Below, one piece after another: positions 1 to 10,479 of a stretch of 64,000 nt of DNA. The notes under the pieces were generated by a model, which did no database searches, was not told where the DNA came from, and saw nothing but the letters and a program-made list of their open reading frames with translations. The translations under genes were made by a program, and so were the position numbers. Source of the DNA: Coccinella septempunctata (lineage: Eukaryota > Arthropoda > Insecta > Coleoptera > Coccinellidae); contig NC_058196.1 in NCBI RefSeq assembly GCF_907165205.1, positions 2,956,501-3,020,500 on the forward strand, read 5' to 3'. The first letter of the stretch is position 1. The number at the start of each line of letters is the position of its first letter.

Positions 1-1175
1 AAAATCCCAATTTGAAAATTGCTATTTTTAATCATCTTTAGCTGTGTCAGTGTCCTAGGCATGGACTGCTCAAAATAAATATATGAAAAACCCACATTTT
101 TTTTGACATGGAATCATCCCTTGAATTTTCTAACAGCTGCTCATTTATACTCTGTGTTTTATTATATCAGTTCAGCGTTAAACGCTGTCACAAGAAAGCA
201 GAGTAGTTGTAAGTGCTTTAAAGAAAGCAGTGTAAGTGCTTTAAAATCTGAGTTTGCTCATCGGCTGAATTTTAAAGTGCAAGGCTCTCTCGGGTAGAAA
301 AATACTTCATTCGAATTTAAGTTTGGAATTTTTAAAACTTTTATAAAAAACTCACCAATATCTATCAATGCGAATTCGGATTTGAATAATCCCGAATGTT
401 TATATTTTCACATCAATTACACTTTATTCAAAAAACTAATTATACGTATTATATGTTTCAACCTACATTTAAACCATACAAATATTACTGATAGATTTTT
501 GTATAGGAGAAGTAAGTCAGTCAACATCTCCAGTATTCGTTTTAAATTCGTTTCATTCATCTGGGTATTCATGTTGATTATGTCTGAATTTATTGAACAA
601 AAAGTACCTAACCACCTTAGGGGATGCATCATTCCCTTAATGGTGCTGATAACGCATTTGAATAACTTCCAATATTCACTAATACGTTTATTATTTAGCA
701 GGTACTCTGCTGATAAGAAGGAACAATATTTGGTCCTTTGAGAAGCTAATCCCTAATCAGAATCATAAATCCAAATAATGAAAAACTTTCTGTCAGTTCA
801 AAAGGAATTCCTAAATATCCTTACTGCATTCTTCAATGTATTTACTAGAAACATTTTGAATAGTTTCCATGAATTTTCATTTTCAGTTCCTATTATACAG
901 AGCCATTATTCAGTTATGAATAACGTATCCAAAAGTCTATTTTTAAAAAGAACTTATTTCTTTTTAGGGTTGCCAATGATAATTAAAGGACAACCCGATA
1001 GAAAGGATATCGATTTTATTTGTACAAAGAACAAGCAAGTGAATCTATGTAACGCTAGACATCAACTAACTACTACTCACATTATGAAGAACGGAAGGAG
1101 TCAAAAATTTTTTTTTACATTTAATCAAGAATATCAGTCTTTATATGTCTCTTAATTTTTCGCCTCGAGTTTCAA
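1..1175 (+). repeat. Dispersed repeat of unknown class, copy 1
   Basis: This stretch is closely similar, on the same strand, to 26031-26866 and to 51665-52495. The shared part includes the run from the 'gtgcaaggctct' motif near 277 through 'cagagccattat' near 897. No recognisable protein is encoded; open frames here are short and low-complexity. The left edge runs off the window, so the true start is not visible. No terminal inverted repeats, poly-A tail or target duplication could be recognised. It could be a non-autonomous element or an old segmental repeat. Confidence 0.75.
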
Positions 1176-1194
1176 ATCACCCTGCATATATCAT

Positions 1195-1415
1195 ATACCC
1201 CAATCACCCCTTGAATTTTTTAACAGCTACTCATTTATACTCTGTGTTTTATTATATCAGGTCAGAGTAGTTGTCAGTGCTCTCAAAGAAAGCAGTGTAA
1301 GAAAAATAGCTCATTCGAATTTCTGTTTGGAACTTTTAACAGTTTTATGAAAAACTAACGAATGTCTATGAATACGAATTCGGATTTGAACAATCCCGAA
1401 TGAACATATTTTCAC
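1195..1415 (+). repeat. Partial tandem copy of the same repeat
   Basis: The segment 1203-1260 repeats 115-176, and 1310-1402 repeats 300-405 with substitutions and small deletions. It is therefore a second, shortened 5' part of the repeat lying directly after copy 1. The arrangement suggests a tandem or nested insertion followed by deletion. It has no coding capacity. Confidence 0.65.
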
Positions 1416-2951
1416 ATAATTTTTTTTCAATCCTTGAAGGTAATGGAAAAACTAATATAACCAAAAATTCATTTTATTCGAAAAACTCGTTATACATAAT
1501 ATATACATTTACTAATAATAATATATTGAAATTTAAAAAAGTTCATTCAAAACATGTATCATTGCGAAATATAGGTATATATACAAGGTGTATGTAAACA
1601 AATGCGAAGGACTTAGGGAGATGATTCCTCGATGAAAATAAGCAGGTGTTTTTCTCGAAATCGATCTTCTTTCCAAGATATTTATATATTAACTAACCCA
1701 GCATATTTTCATCGCATTAGGTTAAGCGAAAAAACTCTTTCTATGCCAGTTCAATTTTGACGTGATATTCTGAAAACTCAACGAAAATAGAATGATTTGA
1801 ACGGGTCACGAAAAAAGCACGGATTCTGAGAAGATTTATGAAAAAACCTGGCGAAATGTCGGGTAAATTGGAGATTAGGAAAAATAAAAAAAAGTGTTAA
1901 AAATATCGGCTTTACATTAACATTTCGTTGGATGTCTTCCTGAAATGTTCCCAAGCAAACTTTTAAATATTACACTGCTACTTCTACGTATGTATTTCTT
2001 CAGAAGATCAGTCATTTGGTTTTTCATTTCTTTTCATTCAGATGCTTCATATTGACAAAAGATTCATTTCTAGAATATCTTACCTGTACCTGGTAGTAGG
2101 CATTGTTTCCTTAATGGCTTCTGCGATGATAAACCCTTGAATAGTTTCTGGAAATCTCTTCTGATACACACGAAAATTCTGAGAATTATTTAAAGATGCA
2201 CACTTGAAAATCACAAATGCGAATAACCTTTTCAATATTTGAATAAACGATCACGATCTATTTATTCATCTCAAAATTATGCTTTAAAGGAACACAGTGC
2301 TCGTAATTTTTTTCGAAGAAAAATTCTTATTTCGATATAACTATTCATAAAGAAGCTTAAGAACCGTATAAATTCTGTCAAAGCTTTATTTATTCAATGA
2401 AATATGAAACAATAATTATACAGGGTGACTCTAAACAAATGCGAAAGACTTGGGAGATTTAGGTGATAGTTTAATGTCTGAATTATAATAATATCAAAAT
2501 ATTTTCAATTCCTCTCTGCATGCCGTTAGATATTTTCATACTTAGAGATGATTCCTCGATGAAAATAAGCAGGAGTAGTTTCTCTAAATTTTTTTCGAAA
2601 TCGACCTCCCTTCCAAGATACAGCCTTTGGAATGCAATGACGAGTTGACAGTTTTTAATTTTTTTTCGGCTTTCAAAAAACACTGAATCATAAAACTATA
2701 CATAATATGAAGCACTAAGTAGAAGTTGCTCACACAATTTTTGTATATCTCAGAACTTTATTATTAGGGGTTGAAAATAACAACCGTTTATGATTTTCCT
2801 TCAAAAATTATTTTCGTGGGGTAGATTTTCGAAAACTAAAATTCTCTTATGGTTTCCCATTCAATTCTGGAGGAAAAAAGTCTCTTGCAAAATTTCGATA
2901 CAGTCGATATTTTTCTCGGAATAAATAAAAACTTACAAGCAGTTCTGATCG
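1416..2951. other. Gene-free repeat-derived DNA
   Basis: No gene recognised. About 1590-1685 and 2420-2620 share a direct repeat ('aaacaaatgcga', then 'gagatgattcctcgatga' and 'aaataagcagg', then 'ccaagata'). The second copy starts next to a 'cagggtgactc' motif of the kind seen at the ends of many dispersed insect repeats. The remainder is AT-rich and unassigned. Confidence 0.5.
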
Positions 2952-3196
2952 CTGCCGCCACAACATATGAAACATCAACACAAAAACCGGGAACAGAAAA
3001 ACAGAAACAATGAAGAGGTATATCATAACTATCTGTTAATTAGATTTATATAAATATTATTTAGGGTGGAAGTATCAGCTTGAACATTAACATTGTCCCT
3101 TGTTCTCTTGATGTACACCATTTCTTAAAAAATTCTCTTTTCAAAATTAGATTCTCTTGATAAAATATAAAAAAGGATGATAAAATAATTTTCGAT

Positions 3197-3933
3197 ATGT
3201 ACCAGAAACCAACAGCTTCTGGAACATTACTGAATTTCAAATCATTTCATGATTTCAAACACAAAATATCAATAATAAAAAACATCAAAAAGAAAATCTT
3301 AACGCTCTGTCATCCCAGCTTCCACGGCAAAAATTTTGATTATTTCGCGAAAATGGTACAAGAGAACGGTTACCCCAAACAACTGGTGAATAATATATTT
3401 CACTCCTTATCTTCTAACAATCCCAGTATTACTCCAGTCAATAACAATGATACTAGACCATCGGTAAAAATTTTTAAAATTGTTTTCGTTCCGATTCTTA
3501 CAAAACAACTCGTCAATGCTTTATCAAATAACAGCACACGTATTGTCTGTTATTACAAAAAGACAATAAGGTGCTTATTCTCCAGATTGAAAGATCAAAT
3601 TCCCAAATTGTTACAATCCAATTTAATATATAAAGTTAATTGTAATGATTGTCATCTTACGTTGGTCAAACCGAACAATACCTTGAAAATAGAATGAAAC
3701 AACACGAAAACGATTGTAAAAGTGGTAACTTTTCTACTGGTCTATCTTTCCACCATAGGAATGCGGGTCACAATTTCAATTTCGGTGAACCAGAAATTTT
3801 ATCAAGAGAATCTAGTTTTGAAAAGAGAATTTTTAAAGAAATAGTGTACATCAAGAGAACAAGGGACAATGTTAATGTTCAAGCTGATACTTCCACCCTA
3901 AATAATATTCATATAAATCTAATTGACAGATAG
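3197..3933 (+). pseudogene. PLE1 C-terminal polyprotein remnant: RT connector plus GIY-YIG endonuclease
   Basis: Two overlapping frames (3197-3697 and 3649-3933) together cover the C-terminal half of a Penelope polyprotein. The first opens with the 'YQKPTASGTLLNF' segment that follows the RT core in PLEs and runs to 'LIYKVNCNDC'. The second gives 'SSYVGQTEQYLENRMKQHE', which is the YVGQT...R...H signature of the GIY-YIG nuclease. A frameshift separates the GIY half from the YIG half near 3650. The catalytic RT core is missing, so the copy is dead. In live PLEs the nuclease nicks the target to prime reverse transcription. Confidence 0.8.
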
Positions 3934-4694
3934 TTATGATATACCTCTTCATTGTTTCTGTTTTTCTGTTCCCGGTTTTTGTGTTGATGTTTCATATGTT
4001 GCGGCGTTGGCGTTCATTCATTCCCTTTGTCCATCAAAAAATCGAGATTCTAATGTGCAATATATCGAAACCAAGTTTATCAAGTACTCAAAAGTTGAGC
4101 CCTCCAAGCATTTTTTGTTCATCAATTCGAGTTTTATTTCATTCATTCATTCATTCATTGCTGTATCCCGTTACCGGGAATGAATCTACAAAAAGAAGAA
4201 AAAAAAAAAAAATCGAACAGACTTGTAACTTCTTAGTGCTAGTTGCGACTGTGTGCCCTCCTGTGACTAAAGAGACCCAACCGTGACCGGCAGATCCTTC
4301 CACACTCAGGGCATGGATAGTCTCCAACCAGATCTGGCCGCCGCTGTATCCTTCTCGATTCTCCACTATAACTGTGGACCAAAGACCTCCACTGTGACCT
4401 GTCTAACGCTAGTTGTTCCCAGTTATGATTAGCATTAACATATTTAATGACTTTGTCACTGACAATTTCTTCTTTTGAGGAATCTAGGATTTTAAAGGTG
4501 AGATACTGGGGGTTGATATTTTATGACACATAATATACAGTCTAGTCAGTCTCCAGGCAAAGAATTGTGTTCTAGTGTGATTTGTTGATCAGTTAAGTCT
4601 CTTTGTGTATTGTTTTACTAAAGTTTTAGATTTATTTATATTTTGCCACTGCGTATGTTCGCATTTACTTATTTTATCGTTATTAATTTCTTTG

Positions 4695-4736
4695 TAGCCT
4701 GAGGAAGGCGAAATATAACGCCGAAACGTCGCTCTA
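4695..4736 (+). ncRNA. Hammerhead-ribozyme-like core in PLE1 tail
   Basis: The strand reads CTGAGGA at 4699-4705, then a stem (AGGCG with CGCC around an AT-rich loop), then GAAAC at 4723-4727 followed by GTC. This fits the CUGANGA - stem II - GAAA arrangement of a hammerhead with minimal stem III. Hammerhead motifs are known components of Penelope-like terminal repeats. Stem I pairing is weak by eye, so activity is uncertain. Confidence 0.55.
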
Positions 4737-5082
4737 GAATGCAAATTGTTTTATTCAGTTCCTTAAACCGAGATTGATCTCCATTTGAAAGTTCGATTTA
4801 TTAATTTATTAATTGAAATTTGTTTTTTCCTTCTAATGTTCCCAACATTTTTCAAACCTGAGCTCTATAGCGGCTACCTGCATATTCCGAATTCATAAAT
4901 CCCGCCTCTTCCTCCCCACTCTTCGTGTCATCCGTGTTTCTGTGGATTAGTAGGCACATTTAATTTCTTGTATATTTGTGTTCTGTTGTGGTCAGTTGAA
5001 TCTATTTGGCATTCGCAGTTTGAAAGATCAACAAAATTTGTAGTGTTTGTATTGTTGTAGTTCTTTTTCTATCCCCAATAAG

Positions 5083-5210
5083 ATGTCTTGGGCCACGTTG
5101 CTGCTTTTGAGAATATGAAAAAAAAAATTGCTTGAGAGATTTGAGCAAAAAATACAGTTATTTGAGTTCCAGCATTATTAATCATATTGCAGAGATGTAT
5201 AATTTCGATG
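5083..5210 (+). pseudogene. Left N4BP2-like gene, coding exon 1 (broken)
   Basis: ATG at 5083 and a consensus donor (GTAAGT) at 5211 match the intact exon at 44800-44950. The left exon is 23 bp shorter. It has lost the bases encoding the 'MNAPQFPG' part after MSWA and carries further small changes in an A-run, so the frame hits a stop within a few codons. The exon would end in phase 1 and splice to 12794. Without this exon the left copy could only start at the internal ATG at 12799. Confidence 0.75.
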
Positions 5211-5817
5211 GTAAGTATTTCATTGTTTACTATTTTCAATAATCAACTGTTTCATAATAGATAGGTATCCTTGAAAAAATCCCCCAACTCGTTAATGAGA
5301 GGTATTTTATCAGATTAGATTAAACAATGTCAAGGTGAACTATCAACTTGTTTTGCTATTCGCTTTATTCAATAATTATATCAAACTGCAGTTATTAATT
5401 CTGCTCGTTCATTTACTATTGGGTGAGTTTTCATTCTATTTATATGCTTTATTTGAGTTTTTATTATTTTCAAATTAGCAATCTTAATTGTTTTTTTTCA
5501 AGAAGGTTGTTTTATAACGTTCGTTTTGCATGCTTATGTTGAATTTGTATGATCTATCGATAAAGGTGGTAAATTGCTATTTTTTCAAAATAAAGTAGAA
5601 CAATGTGGAATTACGAAACATTTCTCCTCAGCAGCCCAAAAAAATTAACGTAATAAAACAATTGGTAGTTAATAATTCTATTGATGTTTTTTTCGAGTTT
5701 ATTTTCAAAATATTCATCGAAGAAGCTGGTTTAACTTTCATAATTCTTAACCAATTCGTTTAACAGGGTTGAAGGTCAGGTTGTTGGAATAAAAACCACT
5801 TCTCAGACCATTGCCGA

Positions 5818-5853
5818 CATGTTTCGATTTTATTCTAAAATCTTCTTCAGGGC
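5818..5853 (-). ncRNA. Hammerhead-like core, PLE2 minus copy
   Basis: Read on the minus strand: CTGAAGA (5850-5844), a 7-bp stem GATTTTA/TAAAATC around 'gaa', then GAAAC (5825-5821) followed by ATGTC. It keeps the CUGANGA and GAAA core and a perfect stem II. It lies in the terminal repeat of the PLE. Confidence 0.6.
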
Positions 5854-6283
5854 TCTAAAATGAATTACAAGATTTATTAATTAATAACACTTATGAATAA
5901 AATGTGTTGGAACATGCAATGGGAAAATACATCAGTGCAACAAATGAATAAAAATCACATTAATATCTGCATATTACAATGCATAGACAAATTCTAATTT
6001 GAAAATATGAAAATTGAGAGAAACATTGAATATAATTCAGCTCAGTATACAGGTACCTGATTTAACATTAAAAAAGGGGGAACAGTTACTTACAGTCTTT
6101 TTGTGGTTTTATAGTCAAAATCATGAAAGATATGAAATAACATAACACTCTTGGACAACATCAAACGAGAATATAACCAAAAAATGGATTAATCGGAAAC
6201 AGAAACACACATATGTTATAAGTAAAATTGAATTGTGTTTTGATCTACCGAAATGACATTGACATTCAATATTAATAATTCGT

Positions 6284-7333
6284 TCAAGTTATTTTTCCTT
6301 TTATTTTATTGATGAGATAGTAATAGGCTGTATTTAAACCTTCAATATCTGTTCTCCTGTTAATGGACTTTTCATCTTCTTTTATAGAAATCATCTCATG
6401 TAGTAACCTATTTTTTAAAATTTTTTGGTGTCCTAATATTTTTATTGAGTCGATGTTAAAATCAAAAGAATGGAGTGTATTCGAAACATATTCTGCTAAA
6501 GCGGTGTTGTTGTCTTTTTTCTTTTTTAGAGGGTTGAGTATGTTGAGGGAATCTCTTCCATGCTCGGAGATTCTGTCTTTAAGATACCGTCCTGTTTGTC
6601 CTACATATGTAGACTGACAATCCTTGCAACAAATCTTGTAGATCACATTACTCAATAATTCTCTTGGAGTTGAACCTTTTATTTTTGTGAAAAGCTTTCT
6701 GTTGGTGTTTTCAGATCGAAAAGCTACGTTGACACCAAGCGATAAAATATTTCTTCTTATCTGCTCAGATAGACCTTCAACGTAAGTCAGGGCGTAGAAT
6801 TTTTTGTTTTCAATCGTGTTGTCTTCTTGAATTTGGTGTTTTCCTGTGATTCGACTTCAATGGTGAATTTCAATCGTGGATGTACGCTGTTAAACACTGT
6901 GATGGTCTCTTCCACTTTATCGTCCGGTATCGACGTGCAGATATCATCTACGTATCTCTTAAAAATAGGTATGCAGAAAGAAAGTCGGCCTAGAGCAATC
7001 TTCTGAATCTCTACCATGACGATGTCAGCCACTACAGGAGCAAGACAATTTCCCATCCCTAGTCCAAAAATCTGTTTATAGTATTTGCCGTTAAAGACGA
7101 AAAAACTGTTCTCAACGCAGAAATTGAAAAGCTGTAAGAAGTCTTGAATTGTTAGGGTTGTATGTGGTTCGATTTGACTCCATTTACTCTCTATCAACTT
7201 AATGGCAAGATCAATAGGTATATTTGTGTAAAGAGATGTTACATCCAGAGAAACAAGGACATAGTTATCTATGAACTCGAAAAAGTTTCTCACATATCTT
7301 TCATCTTTTTCGAAGGCATAGGATAACAGATTA
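6284..7333 (-). pseudogene. PLE2 minus-strand RT/GIY-YIG remnant
   Basis: Minus-strand coding remnant. 7293-6787 encodes the RT palm from 'VLVSLDVTSLYTNIPID' (catalytic Asp in the SLDVTSLY motif) through 'IFGLGMGNCLAPVVAD' to 'FKRYVDDICTSIPDD', with both catalytic Asp of YVDD. A deletion then joins 'ESQENT' out of frame to later sequence. 6655-6284 resumes with the GIY-YIG domain ('YKICCKDCQSTYVGQTGRYLKD') and the element's C-terminus. The N-terminal finger region is missing. It is a dead 5'-truncated copy, but its RT catalytic residues are still present. Confidence 0.85.
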
Positions 7334-7680
7334 AAAGAGATTAAAATGTCTCAAAGAAAAAATCCAAAAAGTTAAGTCGAAACTATGAGAGAACTGCCTG
7401 ACGACATTTGTAACATTTTATGTATAGAAAACGAAGTAATTTTCAAATCTGAATTCAAAAAGGCCAGAATAGTGCAAATTAACAAATTTAATTAATTGAA
7501 GACAGCTCAGTTGAACGTACTTGATGAAAATGAATGTGAGGAAGCATGGTTTGTTAATTAAATGACGTTCATTTCCCAACCAATACTAAATATTTGTTAA
7601 GTCTGGGGGTAAAATTTAACCTACCATATACAAACAGTAATTTCCCTTTAAAAGAATTAATTATAGATGTTTAGTATATC

Positions 7681-9520
7681 TTGTCTGAATCTGAAGATGA
7701 AGACAACACAAATTTAGTTCGGAATTCCCTTATAAATCTGATAACAAATTTTATTAACTCAAGAGCTTATAATATGGGAAGCTACCACAGGTCAATTATT
7801 AAGTGGTACAACGGAACAAAACATTTTCTTAGAACTAATGAAAACATAATCATCACAAAAGCTGACAAAAGCAAAACAACAGTAGCTATGTTGAAGGATG
7901 ATTTTATTTCTAAAACTTTGAATATTTTAGATGATACCACAACATATTGTGAATAAGCCGAAGATCCTACCAAAAAGGTTCAAACAAAACTTAATAAGAT
8001 ATTATACTCGTTATACAAATCAGGGAAGATAGATAGGACCACTTATGAGTTCTTGAGATGTAATAATGGTTTATGTCCCAAAGCTTACTTTCTTCCAAAA
8101 ATACACAAGGAAGGTCATCCTTTGAGACCAATTGTTGCCTTTATTGGAAGTCCCCTCTACAATCTAACTAAATACTTGTCCAATCTGTTATCCTATGCCT
8201 TCGAAAAAGATGAAAGATATGTGAGAAACTCTTTCGAGTTCATAGATAGTATAAAGAATATAGTCCTCCCAGATAACTATGTCCTTGTTTCTCTGGATGT
8301 AACATCTCTTTACACAAATATACCTATTGATCTTGCCATTAAGTTGATAGAGAGTAAATGGAGTCAAATCGAACCACATACAACCCTAACAATTCAAGAC
8401 TTCTTACAGCTTTTCAATTTCTGCGTTGAGAACAGTTTTTCGTCTTTAACGGCAAATACTATAAACAGATTTTTGGACTAGGGATGGGAAATTGTCTTGC
8501 TCCTGTAGTGGCTGACATCGTCATGGTAGAGATTCAGAAGATTGCTCTAGGCCGACTTTCTTTCTGAATACCTATTTTTAAGAGATACGTAGATGATATC
8601 TGCACATCGATACCGGACGATAAAGTGGAAGAGACCATCACAGTGTTTAACAGCGTACATCCACGATTGAAATTCATCATTGAAGTCGAATCACAGGAAA
8701 ACACCTTACCTTTTCTCGACGTTTTGCTGATAAGACATAGCAATGAAATAAAATATAATTGGTATCGAAAACCGACTTTTTCAGGCAGAGTTTTGAATTT
8801 TAATTCAAAGCACACCATCACACAAAAATTTAATATTATCAATAATTCGAAAAATAGAGCTCTGAAACTGTCCTCTCCTGAATTTCACCGAGACAACTTA
8901 AACCAAATAAAAGCTATTTTACAGAAAAATGATTATCCCACCAAAATCATAGAAAAAACTATTTACAGAGAAAATCGAGAACAAATTCAAGAAGACAATA
9001 TGATTGAAAACAAAAAATTCTACGACCTGACTTACGTTGAAGGTCTATCTGAGCAGATAAGAAGAAATATTTTATCGCTTGGTGTCTACGTAGCTTTTCG
9101 ATCTGAAAACACCAACAGAAAGCTTTTCACAAAAATAAAAGGTACAACTCCAAGAGAATTATTGAGTAATGTGTTCTACAAGATTTGTTGCAAGGATTGT
9201 CAGTCTACATATGTAGGACAAACAGGACGGTATCTTAAAGACAGAATCTCCGAGCATGTAAGAGATTCCCTCAACATACCCAACCCTCTAAAAAAAAAAA
9301 AAGACAACAACACCGCTTTAGCAGAACATGTTTCGAATACACTCCATTCTTTTGATTTTAACATCGACTCAATAAAAATATCAGGACACCAAAAAATTTA
9401 AAAAAAGAGGTTACTACATGAGATGATTTCTATAAAACAAGATGAAAAGTCCATTAACAGGAGAAGGGTTTAAATACAGCCTATTACTATCTCATCAATA
9501 AAATAAAAGGAAAAATAACT
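7681..9520 (+). pseudogene. PLE2 plus-strand polyprotein (RT + GIY-YIG), nearly full length
   Basis: The reading frame runs 7681-7956, then 8053-8481, then 8500-9401. Recognisable in order: N-terminal region ('IITKADKS', an RT1-like PLE motif), 'AYFLPKIHKEGHPLRPIVA', 'LVSLDVTSLYTNIPID', a frameshift near 8440, 'LGMGNCLAPVVADIVM', a stop in place of a sense codon near 8566, 'FKRYVDDICTSIPDD', 'YNWYRKPTFSGRVLNF', and finally GIY-YIG ('YKICCKDCQSTYVGQTGR'). At least three stops or frameshifts make it inactive. It is the longest Penelope copy in the window and the best template for classifying the family. Confidence 0.88.
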
Positions 9521-9954
9521 TGAACGAATTATTAATATTGAATGTCAATGTCATTTCGGTAGATCAAAACACAATTCAATTTTACTTATAACATATGTGT
9601 GTTTCTGTTTCCGATTAATCCATTTTTTGGTTAAATTCTCGTTTGATGTTGTCCAAGAGTGTTATGTTATTTCATATCTTTCATGATTTTGACTATAAAA
9701 CTACAAAAAGACTGTAAGTAACTGTTCCCCCTTTTTTAATGTTAAATCAGGTACCTGTATACTGAGCTGAATTATATTCAATGTTTCTCTCAATTTTCAT
9801 ACTTTCAATTTAGAATTTGTCTATGCATTGTAATATGCAGATATTAATGTTGATTTTTATTCATTTGTTGCACTGAAGTATTGTCCCATTGCATGTTCCA
9901 ACACATTTTATTTATAAGTGTTATTAATTAATAAATCTTGTAATTCATTTTAGA

Positions 9955-9990
9955 GCCCTGAAGGAAATTTTAGAATAAAATCGAAACATG
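9955..9990 (+). ncRNA. Degraded hammerhead-like core, PLE2 plus copy
   Basis: Same position in the terminal repeat as 5818-5853, but the first core box reads CTGAAGGA instead of CTGAAGA and one stem base is changed. GAAAC is intact at 9983-9987. Probably inactive. Confidence 0.5.
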
Positions 9991-10060
9991 TCGGCAATGA
10001 TCTGAGAAGCGGTTTTCATTCCAACAACCTGACCTTCAACCCTGTTAAACGAATTGGTTA

Positions 10061-10479
10061 TCAATAACAAAGGTCTCAAACCAAAAACTCATTTTATAAT
10101 TCTCTCCATGAAAAATAGCAAATTTTGAATAAGACTTGGGTTAACATACTCAGATCAAAGATGTGGATGTTGGTAACTCCTGGTAGCTGGAACTGTTTTT
10201 CAATTGTGCTATGCTGATTGTTGGATGATTACTCCAACATAAGTATCATTTCCTCGAAATGTTCAACCTTCACGGTACCTTTCTGAGTACACATTCACAA
10301 TAAATGTAATCCTTAGCCCTTATTGCCCATTGAATCACAATGAACGTAGTCCATAGACCTAATTGCCATTTCACAATGCAAGCGTAATTTCAACTTCCTA
10401 CGGAATGTCAAAATTTCATCTACTTTCAAATATTATTTCATATTTCAACGAATGAAAGTCAAATAGAACATCCAGTACA
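10061..10479. other. Left-arm-only DNA without gene
   Basis: No coding or repeat signature recognised. The segment is missing from the other arm, which jumps from the equivalent of 5745 directly into the long-TIR element at about 10535. It is either part of the left-arm insertion with PLE2 or was deleted from the right arm. Confidence 0.45.

Larger units (their letters stand above)
2952..4785 (+). mobile_element. Penelope-like element PLE1 (5' truncated, inverted tail)
   Basis: A 3' fragment of a Penelope-like retroelement. The coding remnant at 3197-3933 ends in a GIY-YIG endonuclease. The 3' part of the element (3797-4010) is present a second time in inverted orientation at 2952-3167, directly 5' of the coding remnant. 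The element thus begins with a reverse-complement copy of its own tail, an arrangement known for PLEs. A hammerhead-like core lies at 4695-4736. A short (ATTC)n tract sits at 4138-4160. The boundaries are approximate, and the 3' end could lie anywhere between 4740 and 4800. Confidence 0.75.
5752..10058. mobile_element. Penelope-like element PLE2: two copies head to head
   Basis: A minus-strand copy (5752-7333) and a longer plus-strand copy (7681-10058) of the same PLE are reverse complements over 5752-7333 and 8186-10058. The outer ends both carry the terminal repeat with a hammerhead-like core. Only the plus copy retains the 5' part of the ORF (7681-8185). The minus copy has a ~290-bp internal deletion after the RT core and lacks a ~22-bp piece near 7270. 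The unit sits in intron 1 of the left N4BP2-like copy and is absent from the other arm. An inverted 5'-truncated partner copy is typical of Penelope. Confidence 0.85.

Noticed and set aside
382..1155. Open frames of 119 and 125 codons at the window start
   Set aside because: They lie in the dispersed repeat, are not conserved as frames in the copies at 26119 and 51953, and have no recognisable domain.
3923..4286. Membrane-like small proteins after PLE1
   Set aside because: Overlapping frames in the PLE 3' tail with low-complexity (ATTC)n sequence; part of the tail is duplicated as non-coding inverted sequence at 2952-3167.
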